A DNA stretch of 64,000 nucleotides. Origin: Chamaelirium japonicum. Its lineage: Eukaryota; Streptophyta; Magnoliopsida; Liliales; Melanthiaceae. Shown here in pieces: positions 34,201-46,400 of this stretch (position 1 is the stretch's first letter; every line of letters starts with the position of its first letter). The stretch is taken from NCBI GenBank assembly GCA_947650365.1, contig CANTAL010000145.1:528501-592500 (forward strand), in the 5' to 3' direction. A program made the position numbers and the translations under genes. The notes under the pieces are model-generated. The model had not been told where the DNA came from, did not search any database, and saw nothing but the letters and a program-made list of their open reading frames with translations.

Positions 34201-35096
34201 AGAGCCGTTAAACATGCCCCACCCTAAAGGGGTCGCATATTATTTATAGTGTAAGCTTACTTAGTGCCTAAGTAATCTATGGGAAACCCTAATCTATGGG
34301 AGAGATTCGACGGTGTATCTTTTAATATTTGAACTTAGGGCCTAAGCAATTCGGGTGTGCCACTTCTTACTATCGAGCCCAGCCGACCAGTTGTATCTCT
34401 CTCTTCTGTCTTTGTTTATATCTTTGTTCTCTTTTCTCTTCTTCTCTCTCTTCTATGGAGAAGAAGCCCTACTCTAGTCCATTGACCAAGGGTATAGGTA
34501 TGAAGTATGAAGGAATCTAAATTCCAAAACTCATCTTCTGTCTTCGTTTCTTTCTCCGTTTTCTATCTTTGTGAGATGGGAGAAAGAGAGAGCCGTCAAA
34601 CGTGCCCCACCCTAAAGGGGTCATATATTATTTATAGGGTAAGTATTATGAGATGAGAGAAAGAGAGAGCCGTAAATGTGCCCCACCCTAAAGGGGTCGT
34701 ATATTATTTATAGGGTAAGCTTACTTAGGGCCTAAGCAATCTATAGGAAATCCTAATTCATGGGAGAAGAGAGAAGTTTAATGGTTCTCTCTTTCTCCCA
34801 TCTCAAAACACGTTAATTAGTAAACTTAATTATTAAATTATTTAAATTATTTAATAATTAAAGAATTAATTATTTTAATTAAAAAAATTATAGTAACATT
34901 AAAATAATAATTATAATAATATTGAGATGATACTATTGAGAAGTGGAGTTTTGGAATTTAGATTCCTTCTTATTTCACACCTATACCTATGGCGATAATT
35001 AATTATATATAATTAAATATTTATAAGGTAAGTTTACTAATTAAGAAAATTGATTTAATAATTATTTAAATAAATGATTAATATGACCCCTTTAGG
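31290..35096 (+). repeat. Segmental duplication D2, copy 1
   Basis: Colinear with 60110-64000. Shared landmarks include TCTTCGTCTATGGATTAGGG, the 144-bp hairpin (33472 and 62236), TTAATATTTGAACTTAGGGC (34322 and 63069) and the AT-rich end running into ATTAATATGACCCCTT. The duplication probably continues past the window edge. Confidence 0.8.
33472..33615. repeat. 144-bp hairpin (MITE-like) copy 2
   Basis: Left arm starts CTCAATAGTATCATCTC and the right arm ends GATACTATTGAG, with about 42 bp pairing. The loop holds TCTCTTTGTTTTAATC and AAATAATTAATTTAATT. It lies in duplication D2. Confidence 0.8.
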
Positions 35097-35339
35097 GTGG
35101 GGCACGTTCGATTGGATGGCTGTCCACCGTCGGATCTCTCCCATGGATTAGGGTTTTCTATAGATTGCTTAGGCCCTAAGTAAGCTTACCCTATAAATAA
35201 TATACGACCCCTTTAGTGTGGGGAATGTTTGACAGCTCTCTCTTTCTTCCATCTCATAACGCATTATCAGCGCGAACATGTCGAGCCTAACCGACCAGTC
35301 AAAAGAAAACGGAGAGAGAAACGAAGAAAGAAGAGAGAG

Positions 35340-35687
35340 AAGAAGATATAGTTAAAAAAATAATAATTTTAATAAATAAATAAAATAATAATTTTAATTT
35401 TTTGAATATATAAATAATAAAATATTTTTTAAATAACTTATTTTTTTTAAATAATTAAATTAATATTTATTTATTTTAAAATTTAAATAATAAATAAATT
35501 GTTTAAATAATTTAATATTTAGTTATATAGATAATTAAATATTTATTTAATTATTTAAATATTTAATTTATTAAACTAATTAAATTAATTAAATAATCGA
35601 GAGTAAAAAAGAAAGATGAGGCATACCCGAATTTTATGCTTAAAAAATAATTTATTTTTTTCTTTAAAAAAATTAAAATATTACAAC
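35340..35687. other. AT-rich linker, reverse orientation
   Basis: No gene. Reverse complement of the linkers at 42540, 47985 and 52256: it ends with GATGAGGCATACCCGAATTTT and leads into a plus-strand LTR-like module. Confidence 0.8.
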
Positions 35688-35852
35688 TGTTATAAGATCG
35701 TTCGATCGGATGGTTGTCCACCGTCGGATCTCACATGGATTTGAGTTTCTTTTAGATTGCTTAGGCCATAAGTAAGCTTATCCTATAAATAATATACGAC
35801 TCCTATTGGGTGGGGCACGTTTGACGACTCTCTTTTTCTCTATCACATAATA
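35688..35852 (+). repeat. Full-length LTR-like module (165 bp)
   Basis: Starts TGTTATAAGATCG and ends CACATAATA, followed by CGTTATCAACACGAAT. Telo-box (diverged), CTTAGGCCATAAG and TATAAATAATA are in the usual order. Confidence 0.7.
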
Positions 35853-38800
35853 CGTTATCAACACGAATATGTTGATCCTAGCCATACAATTATAAGAAAA
35901 CAGAGAGAGAAAGAAAGACAGAAGAGAGAAAAGAAGAGAGAAAAGAAGAGAGAAGAGAACGGGGAGATAAACAAAGAGAAAAAAATAGAAGAAGTCCTGC
36001 TCCAATCTATTGGCCACGGATATAGGTGTGAAGTAAGAATAAATCTAATTAGGGTGGGGCATGTTTGATGGATCTCTCTTTCTCCCATCTCACAATACAT
36101 TATCAGTACGAATATGTTGAGCCCAACCGACTAGTCATACAAAAACAGAGAGAGAAACGAAGACAGAAGAGAGAGAAGAAGAGAGAAGAAAACAGAGAGA
36201 TAAACGAATAGAGAAGAGAGAAGAAGTCCTGCTCCAGTCTATTTGCCATGGGTATAGGTATGTAGTAAGAAGGAATCTAAATTCCAAAACTCCACTTCTC
36301 AATAAAATAGTTAAAGCTCTCCATTCTATTCTCTTTTATTCTATGAATTAGGGTTTACCATAGATTACTTAGGCCCTAAGTAAGCTTATCCTATAAATAA
36401 AATACGACCCCTTTAGGATAGGGCACGTTCGGCGGCTCTCTCTTTCTCCCATCTCACAAAATATTATCAGCATGAACATGTCTAGCCCTACCGACCAGTC
36501 ATAAGAAAATACAGAGAGAAACAAAGACATAAGAGAGAGAAGAGAACTAAGAATTAATTATTTAAATAGTTTCTTCTCACACGGGTATAGGTGTAAAGTA
36601 AGAAGGAATCTAAATTCCTAAACTCTACAAAAGAGAGAAGAAAAGAAAAAAGAACGGAGAGATAAATGAAGAGAGAAGAGAGAAGAAGTCCTGCGCCAGT
36701 CTATTGGCCACGGGCATAGGTACGAAGTAAGAAAGAATCTAAATTCCAAAATTCCACTTTTTAATATTTATACGACCCATTTAGGGTGGGGCATATTTGA
36801 CGGCTCTCTCTTTCTCCCATCTCATAATACTTTATCAGTACGAACATGTCGAGCCCAGCCGACCAGTCATAAGAAAATGGAGAGAGAAACGAAGACAAAA
36901 GAGAGAGAAGAATAGAGAAGAGAACAGAGAGATAAACAATGAGAGAAGAGAGAAGAAGTCTTGCTCCAGTCTATTAGCTACGGGTATAGTTGTGAAGTAA
37001 AAAGGTATCTAAATTCCAAAACTCCACTTCTCAATAATATATTTAAATATCTTTATTCTCTTCTTTTATCTTCCATAGATTAGGGTTTCCCATAGATTGC
37101 TTAGGCCCTAAGTAAGCTTACCCTATAAATAATATACGACCCCTTTAGATGGGGCATGTTTGATGACTCTCTCTTTCTCCAATCTTACAACACGTTATCA
37201 GCACGAATATATCGAATCCAGTCGACCAATCATAAGAAAATAGAGAGAGAAACAAAGACAGAAGAGAGAAAATAACAGAGATATAAACGAAGATAGAAGA
37301 TAGAAGAAGTCTTGCTCTAGTTCATTGTCATCCGATCGAACGATTTTATAATAGTTGTATTGTTTTAAACTTTTTTAAAGAAAATTATAAATTATTTTTA
37401 TAGCAAAAAATTCATTGAGAAGTGGAGTTTTGGAATTTTAATTCCATCTTACTTCACACCTATACCCATGGTGAATGGACTAGAGCAAGACTTTTTCTAT
37501 CTTATCTCTTCGTTTATCTCTCCGTTCTCTTCTCTCTCCTTCACTCTCTTCTATCTTCTTTTCTCTCTCTTTTTTTTATGACTCGTTCATTGGGCTCGAC
37601 ATTTTCGTGCTGATAACATGTTGTGAGATGGGAGATTGTATATTTATTTTATTTATATTAATTAATATTTTTTTAAATATTATAAAGTATATCGTTTTTT
37701 TAGATATTTAAATAGTATTATCTCAATGTTAATATTTAAATATTTAATTATAAAATATTTCATATTTATTAAATAATTTATATAAATTTATGAACATGAA
37801 AATATTTTATTTCTCTTCTTCTCTCTTCATTTATCTCTCTGTTCTCTTCTCTCTCTTTTGTCTTCGTTTCTCGCATCGTTTTCTTGGGACTGGTCGGCTG
37901 GACTCGATATGTTCGTGCTGATAACGTGTTGTGAGAAGAGAGAAGAGAATGAAGAAATAAAAAAAAAAAAAAAAGAGAATAAGTCCTACTCATGTCCAAT
38001 CGCCAAGGGTATAGGAGTGAAGTAAGAAGGAATCAAAATTTCAAAACTCCACTTTTCAATAATATAATTAGATCTCTCCGTTATCTTTTCTCTTCTCCCA
38101 TGGATTAGGATTTCCCATAGATTTCTTAGGCCCTAAGTAAGCTTACCCTATAAATAATATACAACCCCTTTAGGGTGGGGCATGTTTGATGGCTCTCTCT
38201 TTCTCCCATCTCACAATTCATTATCAGTACGAACATGTCGTGCCCAGCCGACCAGTCGTAAGAAAATGAAGAGAGAAACAAAGATAGAAGAGAGAGAAGA
38301 AATGAGAAGAGAATAAAGAGATAAACGAAGAGAGAAGATAAAAGAAGTCCTACTCCAGTCCATTTGCCATGGGTATAAGTGTAAAGTAAGAAGGAATCTA
38401 AATTCTAAAACTTTACTTCTCAATAGTATCATCTCAACGTTATTATGATTATCATAGTAAATTCCAAAACTCTCCTCATTTTAATTAAATGATTAATTTA
38501 ATTAAAAAAATTAGAGTAACATTATCAGTATGAAAAAAGAAGAAGTCCTACTCCAGTCCATTGGCCATGGGTATAGGTGTGAAGTAAGAAGGAATCTAAA
38601 TTACAAAACTCCACTTCTCAATATTTATATGACCCTTTTAGGGTGGAGGATGTTTAACAGCTCTTTTTTTCTTTCACCTCATAATACGTTATCAGTACGA
38701 ACATGTCAAGCCCAGCCTACCAGACAAGTGAAAGAAATGAAGACAGAAGAGAGAGAAGAAAAGAGAAGAGAAAATAAAGAGAGAAACGAAGACAGAAGAG

Positions 38801-40672
38801 AGAGAAGAAGAGAGAAGAGAATGAAAATATAAACGAAGAGATAAATGAAGAGATAAATAAAGAGAGAAGAAGTCCTACTCCAGTCTATTAGCCATGAGTA
38901 TAGGTGTGGAGTACTTAGAAGGAATCTAAATTCCAAAACTCAACTTTTCAATATTTATACGACCCCTTTAGGGTGGTGCATATTTGACGGCTCTCTCTTT
39001 CTCCTATCTCACAACACGTTATCAGTGCGAACATGTCGAGCCCAGCCGATCAGTCACAAGAAAATGGAGAGAGAAACGAAATTAGAAGAGAGAGAACAAG
39101 AGAGTAGAGAACGGAGAGATAAACAAAGAGAGAAGAGAGAAGAAGTACTACTCCAGTCCATTGGCCACGGGTCTAGGTGTGAAATAAGAAGTAATCTAAA
39201 TTCCAAAACTCTATTTCTCAAAAATATAATTTAATCTCTCTATTCTCTTCTCTCTTCTCCTATAGATTAGGGATTCCCATAGACTGCTTAGACCCTAAGT
39301 AAGCTTACTTTATAAATAATAAATAATTTAAAACCCCTTTAGGGTGGGTCACGTTTGACGGCTCTCTCTTTCTCCTATCTCACAATATGTTATCTGCACG
39401 AACATGTCGAGCTCAGCTGACCAGTCATAAGAAAATAGAGAGAGAAATGAAGACATAAGTGAAATTTTGGAATTTACATTCTTTTTTACTTCACACCTAT
39501 ATCCATGGCCAATGAACTGGAGCAGGACTTCTTCTCTCTTCTCTCTTTATTTATCTCTTCGTTCTCTTCTTTCTTCTTCTCTCTCTTCTGTTGAGTTTTT
39601 GAATTTATATTCCTTCTTACTTCACACCTATACCCATGGCCAATGGACTGGAGTAGGACTTCTTCTCTCTTCTTTTTTTGTTTATATCTTCATTCTCTTT
39701 TCTCTTCTTCTCTCTCTTCTGTTTTTGTTTCTCTTTCTATTTTCTTATAATTGGTCGGCTGGGCTCGACATGTTCGTGCTGATAACGTGTTGTGAGATGA
39801 AAGAAAGAGAGAGCCGTCACACGTACCCCACCCTAAAGTGGTCATATAATATTGAGAAGTGGAGTTTTGGAATTTAAATTACTTCTTACTTCACACATAT
39901 ACCCGTGGTCAATGGATTGGAGCCAGACTTCTTCGCTCTTCTTTCTTCGTTTATCTCTTCATTCTCTTCTCTCTTTTTCTCTCTCTTTTGTTTTTGTTTC
40001 TCTCTCCGTTTTCTTGTGACTAGTCAGTTGGGCTCGATATGTTCGTGCTGATAACGTATTGTGGGAAGAAAGAAGAGAACCTAAATAAAATAATATAAAT
40101 CTCTCTAGTTTTAATAATTAAATAGAAGTATGTCCTTATCTTTTCTTTCTTCTGTGAAGTTTTGGAATTTAGATTCCTTATTAATTCATATCTATACCCG
40201 TGGCCAGTAGACTCGAGTAGGACTTCTTCTCTCTTCTCTCTTTGTTTATCTATATATTCTCATCTTGATTCTTCCCTCTCTTCTCCGTTCTCTTCTTTCT
40301 TCTTCTCTCTCTTCTGTGGAGTTTTGTTATTTAGATTCTTTCTTACTTCATACCTATACCCGTGGCCAATGGACTGGAGCAAGGCTTCTTCTCCCTTTCT
40401 CTCTTTGTTTATCTCTCTGTTCTCTTCTCTCTTCTACCTAAATAATTTAATTAAATAATATAATTATTTAATTGAGAGAGAAACTAAGATAGAAGAGAGA
40501 GAAGAAAAAATAAGAGAACAGAGAGATAAATAAGGAGAGAAAAGAGAAGAAGTCATGCTCCAGTCCATTCGCCATGGGTATAGGTGTGAAGTTAAAAGGA
40601 ATCTAAATTCTAAAACTATACAGAAGAGAGAGAAGAAGAGAGAAAAGAACATAGAGATAAACAAAGATAGAA

Positions 40673-41190
40673 GTGGAGTTTTGGAATTTAGATTCATTCT
40701 TACTTCACACCTATACCCATGAAAAAATGGACTGGAGCAGGACTTCTTCTCTCTTCTCTCTTTATTTATCTCTTCGTTCTCTTCACTTTTCTCCTCTTTT
40801 TTCTGTGGAGTTTTGGAATTTAGATTCCTTTTTACTTTACACCTATACCCATGGCCAATGGACTGGAGCAGGACTTATTCTCTCTTCTCTCTTCGTTTAT
40901 CTCTCAATTTTCTTCTCTTTTCTCCTCTTTTTTTTGTAGAGTTTTTGAATTTAGATTCCTTCTTACTTTACACCTATACCCATGGCCAATGGACTGGAGC
41001 ACAACTTCTTCTCTCTTCTATCTTCGTTTATCTCTCTATTCTCTTCTCTTTTCTCCTTTCTTTTCTGTGAAGTTTTGGAATTTAGATTCAATCTTACTTT
41101 ATACCTATACCTATGGCTAATGGACTGGAGTAGGACTTCTTCTCTTTTCTCAGTTCGTTTATCTCTCTGTTCTCTTCTCTCTTCTACCTA
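40673..41190 (+). repeat. Four tandem 131-bp units
   Basis: GGAGTTTTGGAATTTAGATT (or close variants) begins at 40673, 40805, 40936 and 41067, spacing 132, 131 and 131 bp. Each unit holds the conserved tail (ACACCTATACCCATGGC, GGACTGGAGCAGGACTTC) and a CT-rich stretch. Overlapping open frames here come from the tandem structure. Confidence 0.85.
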
Positions 41191-42539
41191 AATAATTTAA
41201 TTAAATAATATAATTATTTAATTGAGAGAGAAACTAAGATAGAAGAGAGAGAAGAAGAGAGAAAAGAACAGAGAGATAAATAAAGAGAGAAGAGAGAAGA
41301 AGTCCTATTCTAGTCTATTTGCCATTGGTATAGGTGTGAAGTAAGAAGGAATCTAAATTCTAATACTACACAAAAGAGAGAGAAGAATAGATAAGAGAAC
41401 GGAGAGATAAACGAAGATAGAAGTGGAGTTTTGGAATTTAGATTCCTTCTTACTTCACACCTATACTCGTAGCCAATGGACTGGAGCAAGACTTCTTCTT
41501 CCTTTCTCTCTTCGTTTATCTCTCTATTCTCTTCTCAGTTCTACCTACATAATTTAATTAAATAATATAATTATTTAATTAAGAGAGAGACTAAGATAGA
41601 AGATAGAAGAAGAGAGAAGAGAATAGAGAGATAAATAAAGAGAGAAGAGAGAAGAAGTCCTGCTCTAGTCTATTCGCCATGGGTATAGGTGTGAAGTAAA
41701 AAAGAATCAAAAATCTAAAATTATACAGAAGAGAGAGAAGAAGAGAGAAAAGAACGGAGAGATAAACGATAATAGAAGTGGAGTTTTGGAATTTAAATTC
41801 CTTCTTACTTCACACCTATACCCATGGATAATGGACTGCAATAGGACTTCTTCTCTCTTCTCTCTTTATTTATCTCTCCGTTCTCTTCTTTTTCCTTCTC
41901 TTTTCTATGGAGTTTTGGAATTTATATTCCTTCTTACTTTACACCTATACCCATGGCCAATAGACTGGAGCAGGACTTCTTCCCTCTTCTCTCTTTATTT
42001 ATCTCTCCGTTCGCTTTTTTCTTCTTCTCTCTCTTTGATCTTCGTTTCTCTCTGTGTTTTCTTATGACTGGTCGGCTGGGCTCGATATTTTTATACTGAT
42101 AATGTATTGTGAGGTGGGAGAAAGAAAAGAATGGAGAGATTTAATTATATTATTAAGAAGTGGAGTTTTGGAATTTAGATTCCTTCTTACTTTACACCTA
42201 TACCCGTGGCAATGGACTGGAGTAGGACTTCTTCTCTCTTCTCTCTTCATTCTTTTCTCTCTTCTGTCTTTATTTCTCTCTCTATTTTCTTGTGACTGGT
42301 CGGCTAGGCTCTATATGTTCGTGCTGATAACGTGTAGTTAGATGGGAAAAAAGGGAGTCGTCAAACATGCCCCACCCTAAAAGGGTCGTATATTATTTAT
42401 AGTGTAAGCTTACTTAGGGCCTAAGCAATCTATAGGAAAAGGGTCATATATTATTTATATGGTAAGCTTACTTAGGGCCTAAACAATCTATAGGAAACCA
42501 TAATCCATGGGAAAGATCCTACGGTGGATAGTAATCCCA

Positions 42540-43400
42540 TCGAACAATCTTATAACAGTTGTAATGTTTTAATTTTTTTTTTAAAAAAATATAAATTATT
42601 TTTAAGATAAAAAATTCGGGTTACCTCATCTTACTTCTTTACTTCCTAATATTTAATTAATTTAATTAGTTAAATAAATTAAATTATTAAATAATTAAAT
42701 AATTAAATAAATATTTAATTATCTATATAAATATATAACTAAATTATTTAAACAATTTATTTATTATTTAAAAATTAAAATAAAAAAATATTTATTTGAT
42801 TATTTCAAAAAATATTATGTTTTTTTTTAAAATATTTTATTATTTATATATTCAAATAATTAACTAATTATTTAAATAATAAGTAAATAGTTATTGAATT
42901 ATTTTTTAATTTTATTACTTAATTAAATAAATATATTTTCTAATTTCAATTAATATTTTATAATTTAATAAATTAATTATTTAATTATCTAATAATATAA
43001 TAATTTATTTTATTATTATTTATTTAACAATAAAATTATTTAACAATTAAATTATTTTTTTTTTTAGTAAATATTCTATTTAATATATTTATTCACTAAA
43101 TAAGTTTTTAAATATTTAAATAATTAACTAATTATTTTATTATTTAAAAATAAAATAATATTTTAAAAAATAACTTATAAAATAAATAAATAAATAAATT
43201 ATATTATTAAATCAATATTTCTTTATTTACTAATTTAAATAATTAAATCGTTTTATAATTTTATTTAGTAATATAATAATAGATAAATAAATTAAATAAC
43301 TAAATAAGTTAAAAATTAAATTTTTTACTCAAAAATTATTTATTAAATTATTTAATTTATTAATTATTAAATAAATAATTAATTCAATTAAAAAAAGTTT
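42540..43400. other. AT-rich linker, long form
   Basis: About 860 bp of AATTATTTAATTA-like sequence with no gene. It begins after a minus-strand LTR-like module (TATAACAGTTGTAATG), contains TTACCTCATCTTACTTC, and ends with a hairpin-family arm. It corresponds to 47985-48650 and 52256-52725. Confidence 0.8.
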
Positions 43401-43439
43401 AATAATATTACTATGATAATCATAATAATGTTGAGATGA

Positions 43440-46400
43440 TACTATTGAGAAGTGGAATTTTGGAATTTAGATTCCTTCTTACTTCATACCAATACCCCTG
43501 GCCAATGGTCTTGAGCAAGACTTCTATATTCTCTCTTCATTTATCACTCTGTTCTCTTCTCTCTTATTCTCTATCTTTTGTGGAGTTATGGAACCCATGG
43601 CGAATGGACTGGAGCAGGACTTCTTTTCTCTTCTCTCTTTGTTTATCTCTCCGTTCTCTTCTTACTCCTTTAATCTCTTCTATTTTTGTTTCTTTTTATG
43701 TTTTTTTGAGACTGGTCTACTGGGCTCGATATGTTTGGACTGATAACGTATTGTGAGATGGGAGATTAATTATTTATTTTATTTATTTCAATTAATATTT
43801 CTTTAAATATTATAAAGTATATTATTTCTTTAAATATTAAAATAGTATCATCTCAACGTTATTATTTAACTATTAAATAATAAAACATTATATAATTATT
43901 AAATAATTTATATAAATTTATGAGTATAAAAAATATTTTATTTCTCTTCTTTTTCTTCATTTATCTCTCCGTTCTCTTCTCTCTTATTCTCTCTTTTGTC
44001 TTTGTTTCTCGTATCGTTTTCTTGTGACTGGTCGGCTGGGCTCGATATGTTCATGCTGATAACGTGTTATAAGAAGAGAGAATATAACAGAAAGATAAAT
44101 GATAAGAGAAGAGAGAAGTCTTACTCCAGTCCATTCACCAAGGGTATAGGTGTAAAGTAAGAAGGAATCTAAATTCCAAAACTCTACTTCTTAATAATAT
44201 AATTAAATCTTTTCATTCTCTTCTCTCTTCTCCCATGGATTAAGGTTTCCTATAGATTGCTTAGGCCCTAAGTAAGCTTACCCTATAAATAATATATGAC
44301 CCCTTTAGGGTGGGGCATATTTGGTGGCTCTCCCTTTCTCCCATCTCACAATACGTTATTAACACAAACATGTCGAGACCAGCCGAGGAGTCGTAAAAAA
44401 ACGAAAAGAGAAACAAAGATAAAAGAGAGAATAAAAGAAAAGAGAATAGAGAGATAAATAAAGAGAGAAAATATAAGAAGTCCTGCTCCAGTCTATTCGC
44501 CATGGGTATAGATGTGAAGTAAGAAGAAATCTAAATTCCAAAACTCCACTTCTCAATAGTACAATCTCAATTTTATTATGATTATCATAGTAAATTCCAA
44601 AACTCTCTTTGTTTTAATTAAATAATTAATAAATAATTAAATTAATTAAAAAAAATATAGTTATATTATCAGCATGAAAAGAGAAGAAGTCCTGCTCCAG
44701 TCCATTAGCCACGGGTATAGGTATGAAGTAAGAAGGAATCTAAATTACAAAACTTTACTTCTTAATATTTATATGACACCTTTAGAAAGGGGTATATTTG
44801 ATGGATCTCTCTTTCTCCCACCTCACAATGCATTATTAGCACGAACATATCGAGCCTAGCCTACCGATCACAAGAAAACAGAGAGAGAAATAAAGATAGA
44901 AGAGAGAGAAAAAGAGAAAAGAGAAAATAGAGAAAGAAACGATGACAGAAGAGTAAGAAAAAGAGAGAAGAGAACGAAAGGATAAACGGATAGAGAAGAA
45001 GTCCTGCTCCAGGCCATTGGCCACGGGTATAGATGTGAAGTAAGAAGAAATCTAAATTCCAAAACTCAACTTCTTAATATTTATACGACCCCTTTTGGGT
45101 GGGGCATATTTGACGGCTTTCTCATTCTCCTATCTCACAATACATTATCAGTAAGAACATGTCGAGCCCAGCTGACTAGTTATAAGAAAACGAAGAGAGA
45201 AACAAAGTCAGAAGAGAGAATAAGAGAAAAGAGAATGGAGAAATAAACGAAGATAGAAGAGAGAAGAAGTCCTGCTCCAGTCCATTAACTATGGGTTTAT
45301 GTGTGAAGTAAGAAGTAATCTAAATTGCAAAACTCCACTTCTCAATAATATAATTTACACTCGCCATTCTCTTCTCTCTTCTCCCATGGATTAGGGTTTA
45401 CCATAGATTACTTAGGCATAAAGTATGCTTACCCTATAAATAATAAATAATTTATGACCCCTTTAGGGTGGGTCACGTTTGATGGCTCTTTTTTTCTCTC
45501 ATCTCACAACACATTATCAGTACGAATATATTGAGCCCAACTGGCCAGTCGTAAGAAAATAGATTTAGAAATAAAGACAAAAGTGAAGTTTTGGAATTTA
45601 GATTCCTTCTTACTTCATACCTATACCCATAACCAATGACTTGGAGCTAGACTTTTTCTCTCTTCTTATTTTATTTATCTCTCCGTTCTCTTTTCTCTTC
45701 TTCTCTCTTTTCTATAGAGTTTTTGAATTTAGATTCCTTCTTACTTATCACATATACCCGTGGTCAATAGACATGGGCAGGACTTCTTCTTTCTTCATTT
45801 ATCTCTCCATCCTTTTCTTTCTCCTTCTCTCTCTTCTATCTTTGTTTCTCTCTCCGTTTTCTTTTGACTGGTATGCTGGGTATGATATATTCGTACTAAT
45901 AATGTGTTATGAGATGGGAGAAAGAGAGAACCGTTACACGTGCCGCACCCTAAAGGGGTCATATAAATAATAAGAAGTAGAGTTTTAGAATTTAGATTCC
46001 TTCTTACTTCATACCTATACCCATGGCGAATGGACTGGAGCAGGACTTCTTATCTCTTCTCTCTTTGTTTATCTCTTCATTATTTTCTCTTTTTTTCTCT
46101 CTCTTCTGTCTTTATTTCTCTCTCTGTTTTATTGTGACTAGTCGGTTGGACTCGACATGTTCAAGCTGATAATGTGTTGTTAGAAGAGAGAAGGGAACCT
46201 AAATAAAATATTATAAATCTCTTTAGTTTTAATAATTAAATAAAAGTCTGTCCTTATCTTTTCTATCTTTTGTGGAGTTTTGGAATTTAGATTCCCTTTT
46301 ACTTTACACTTATACCCATGGCTAATGGACTAGAGTAGGACTTTTTCTCTCTTCTCTTTTCATTTATCTCTACGTTTTTTTCTCTATTCTTATCTCTCTT

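Larger units (their letters stand above)
37400..43440 (+). repeat. About 6-kb tandem unit, copy 1
   Basis: Copies 1 and 2 are colinear: GAGATTGTATATTTATTTTA-type junction (37632 and 43763), hairpin-arm start (38422 and 44553) and the CCTAAATAAAATA block (40080 and 46198) all lie 6.12-6.13 kb apart. The unit ends in a long AT-rich linker (42540-43400). Copy 2 runs 43440-49155 and a shortened copy 3 runs 49155-52725. Confidence 0.75.
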
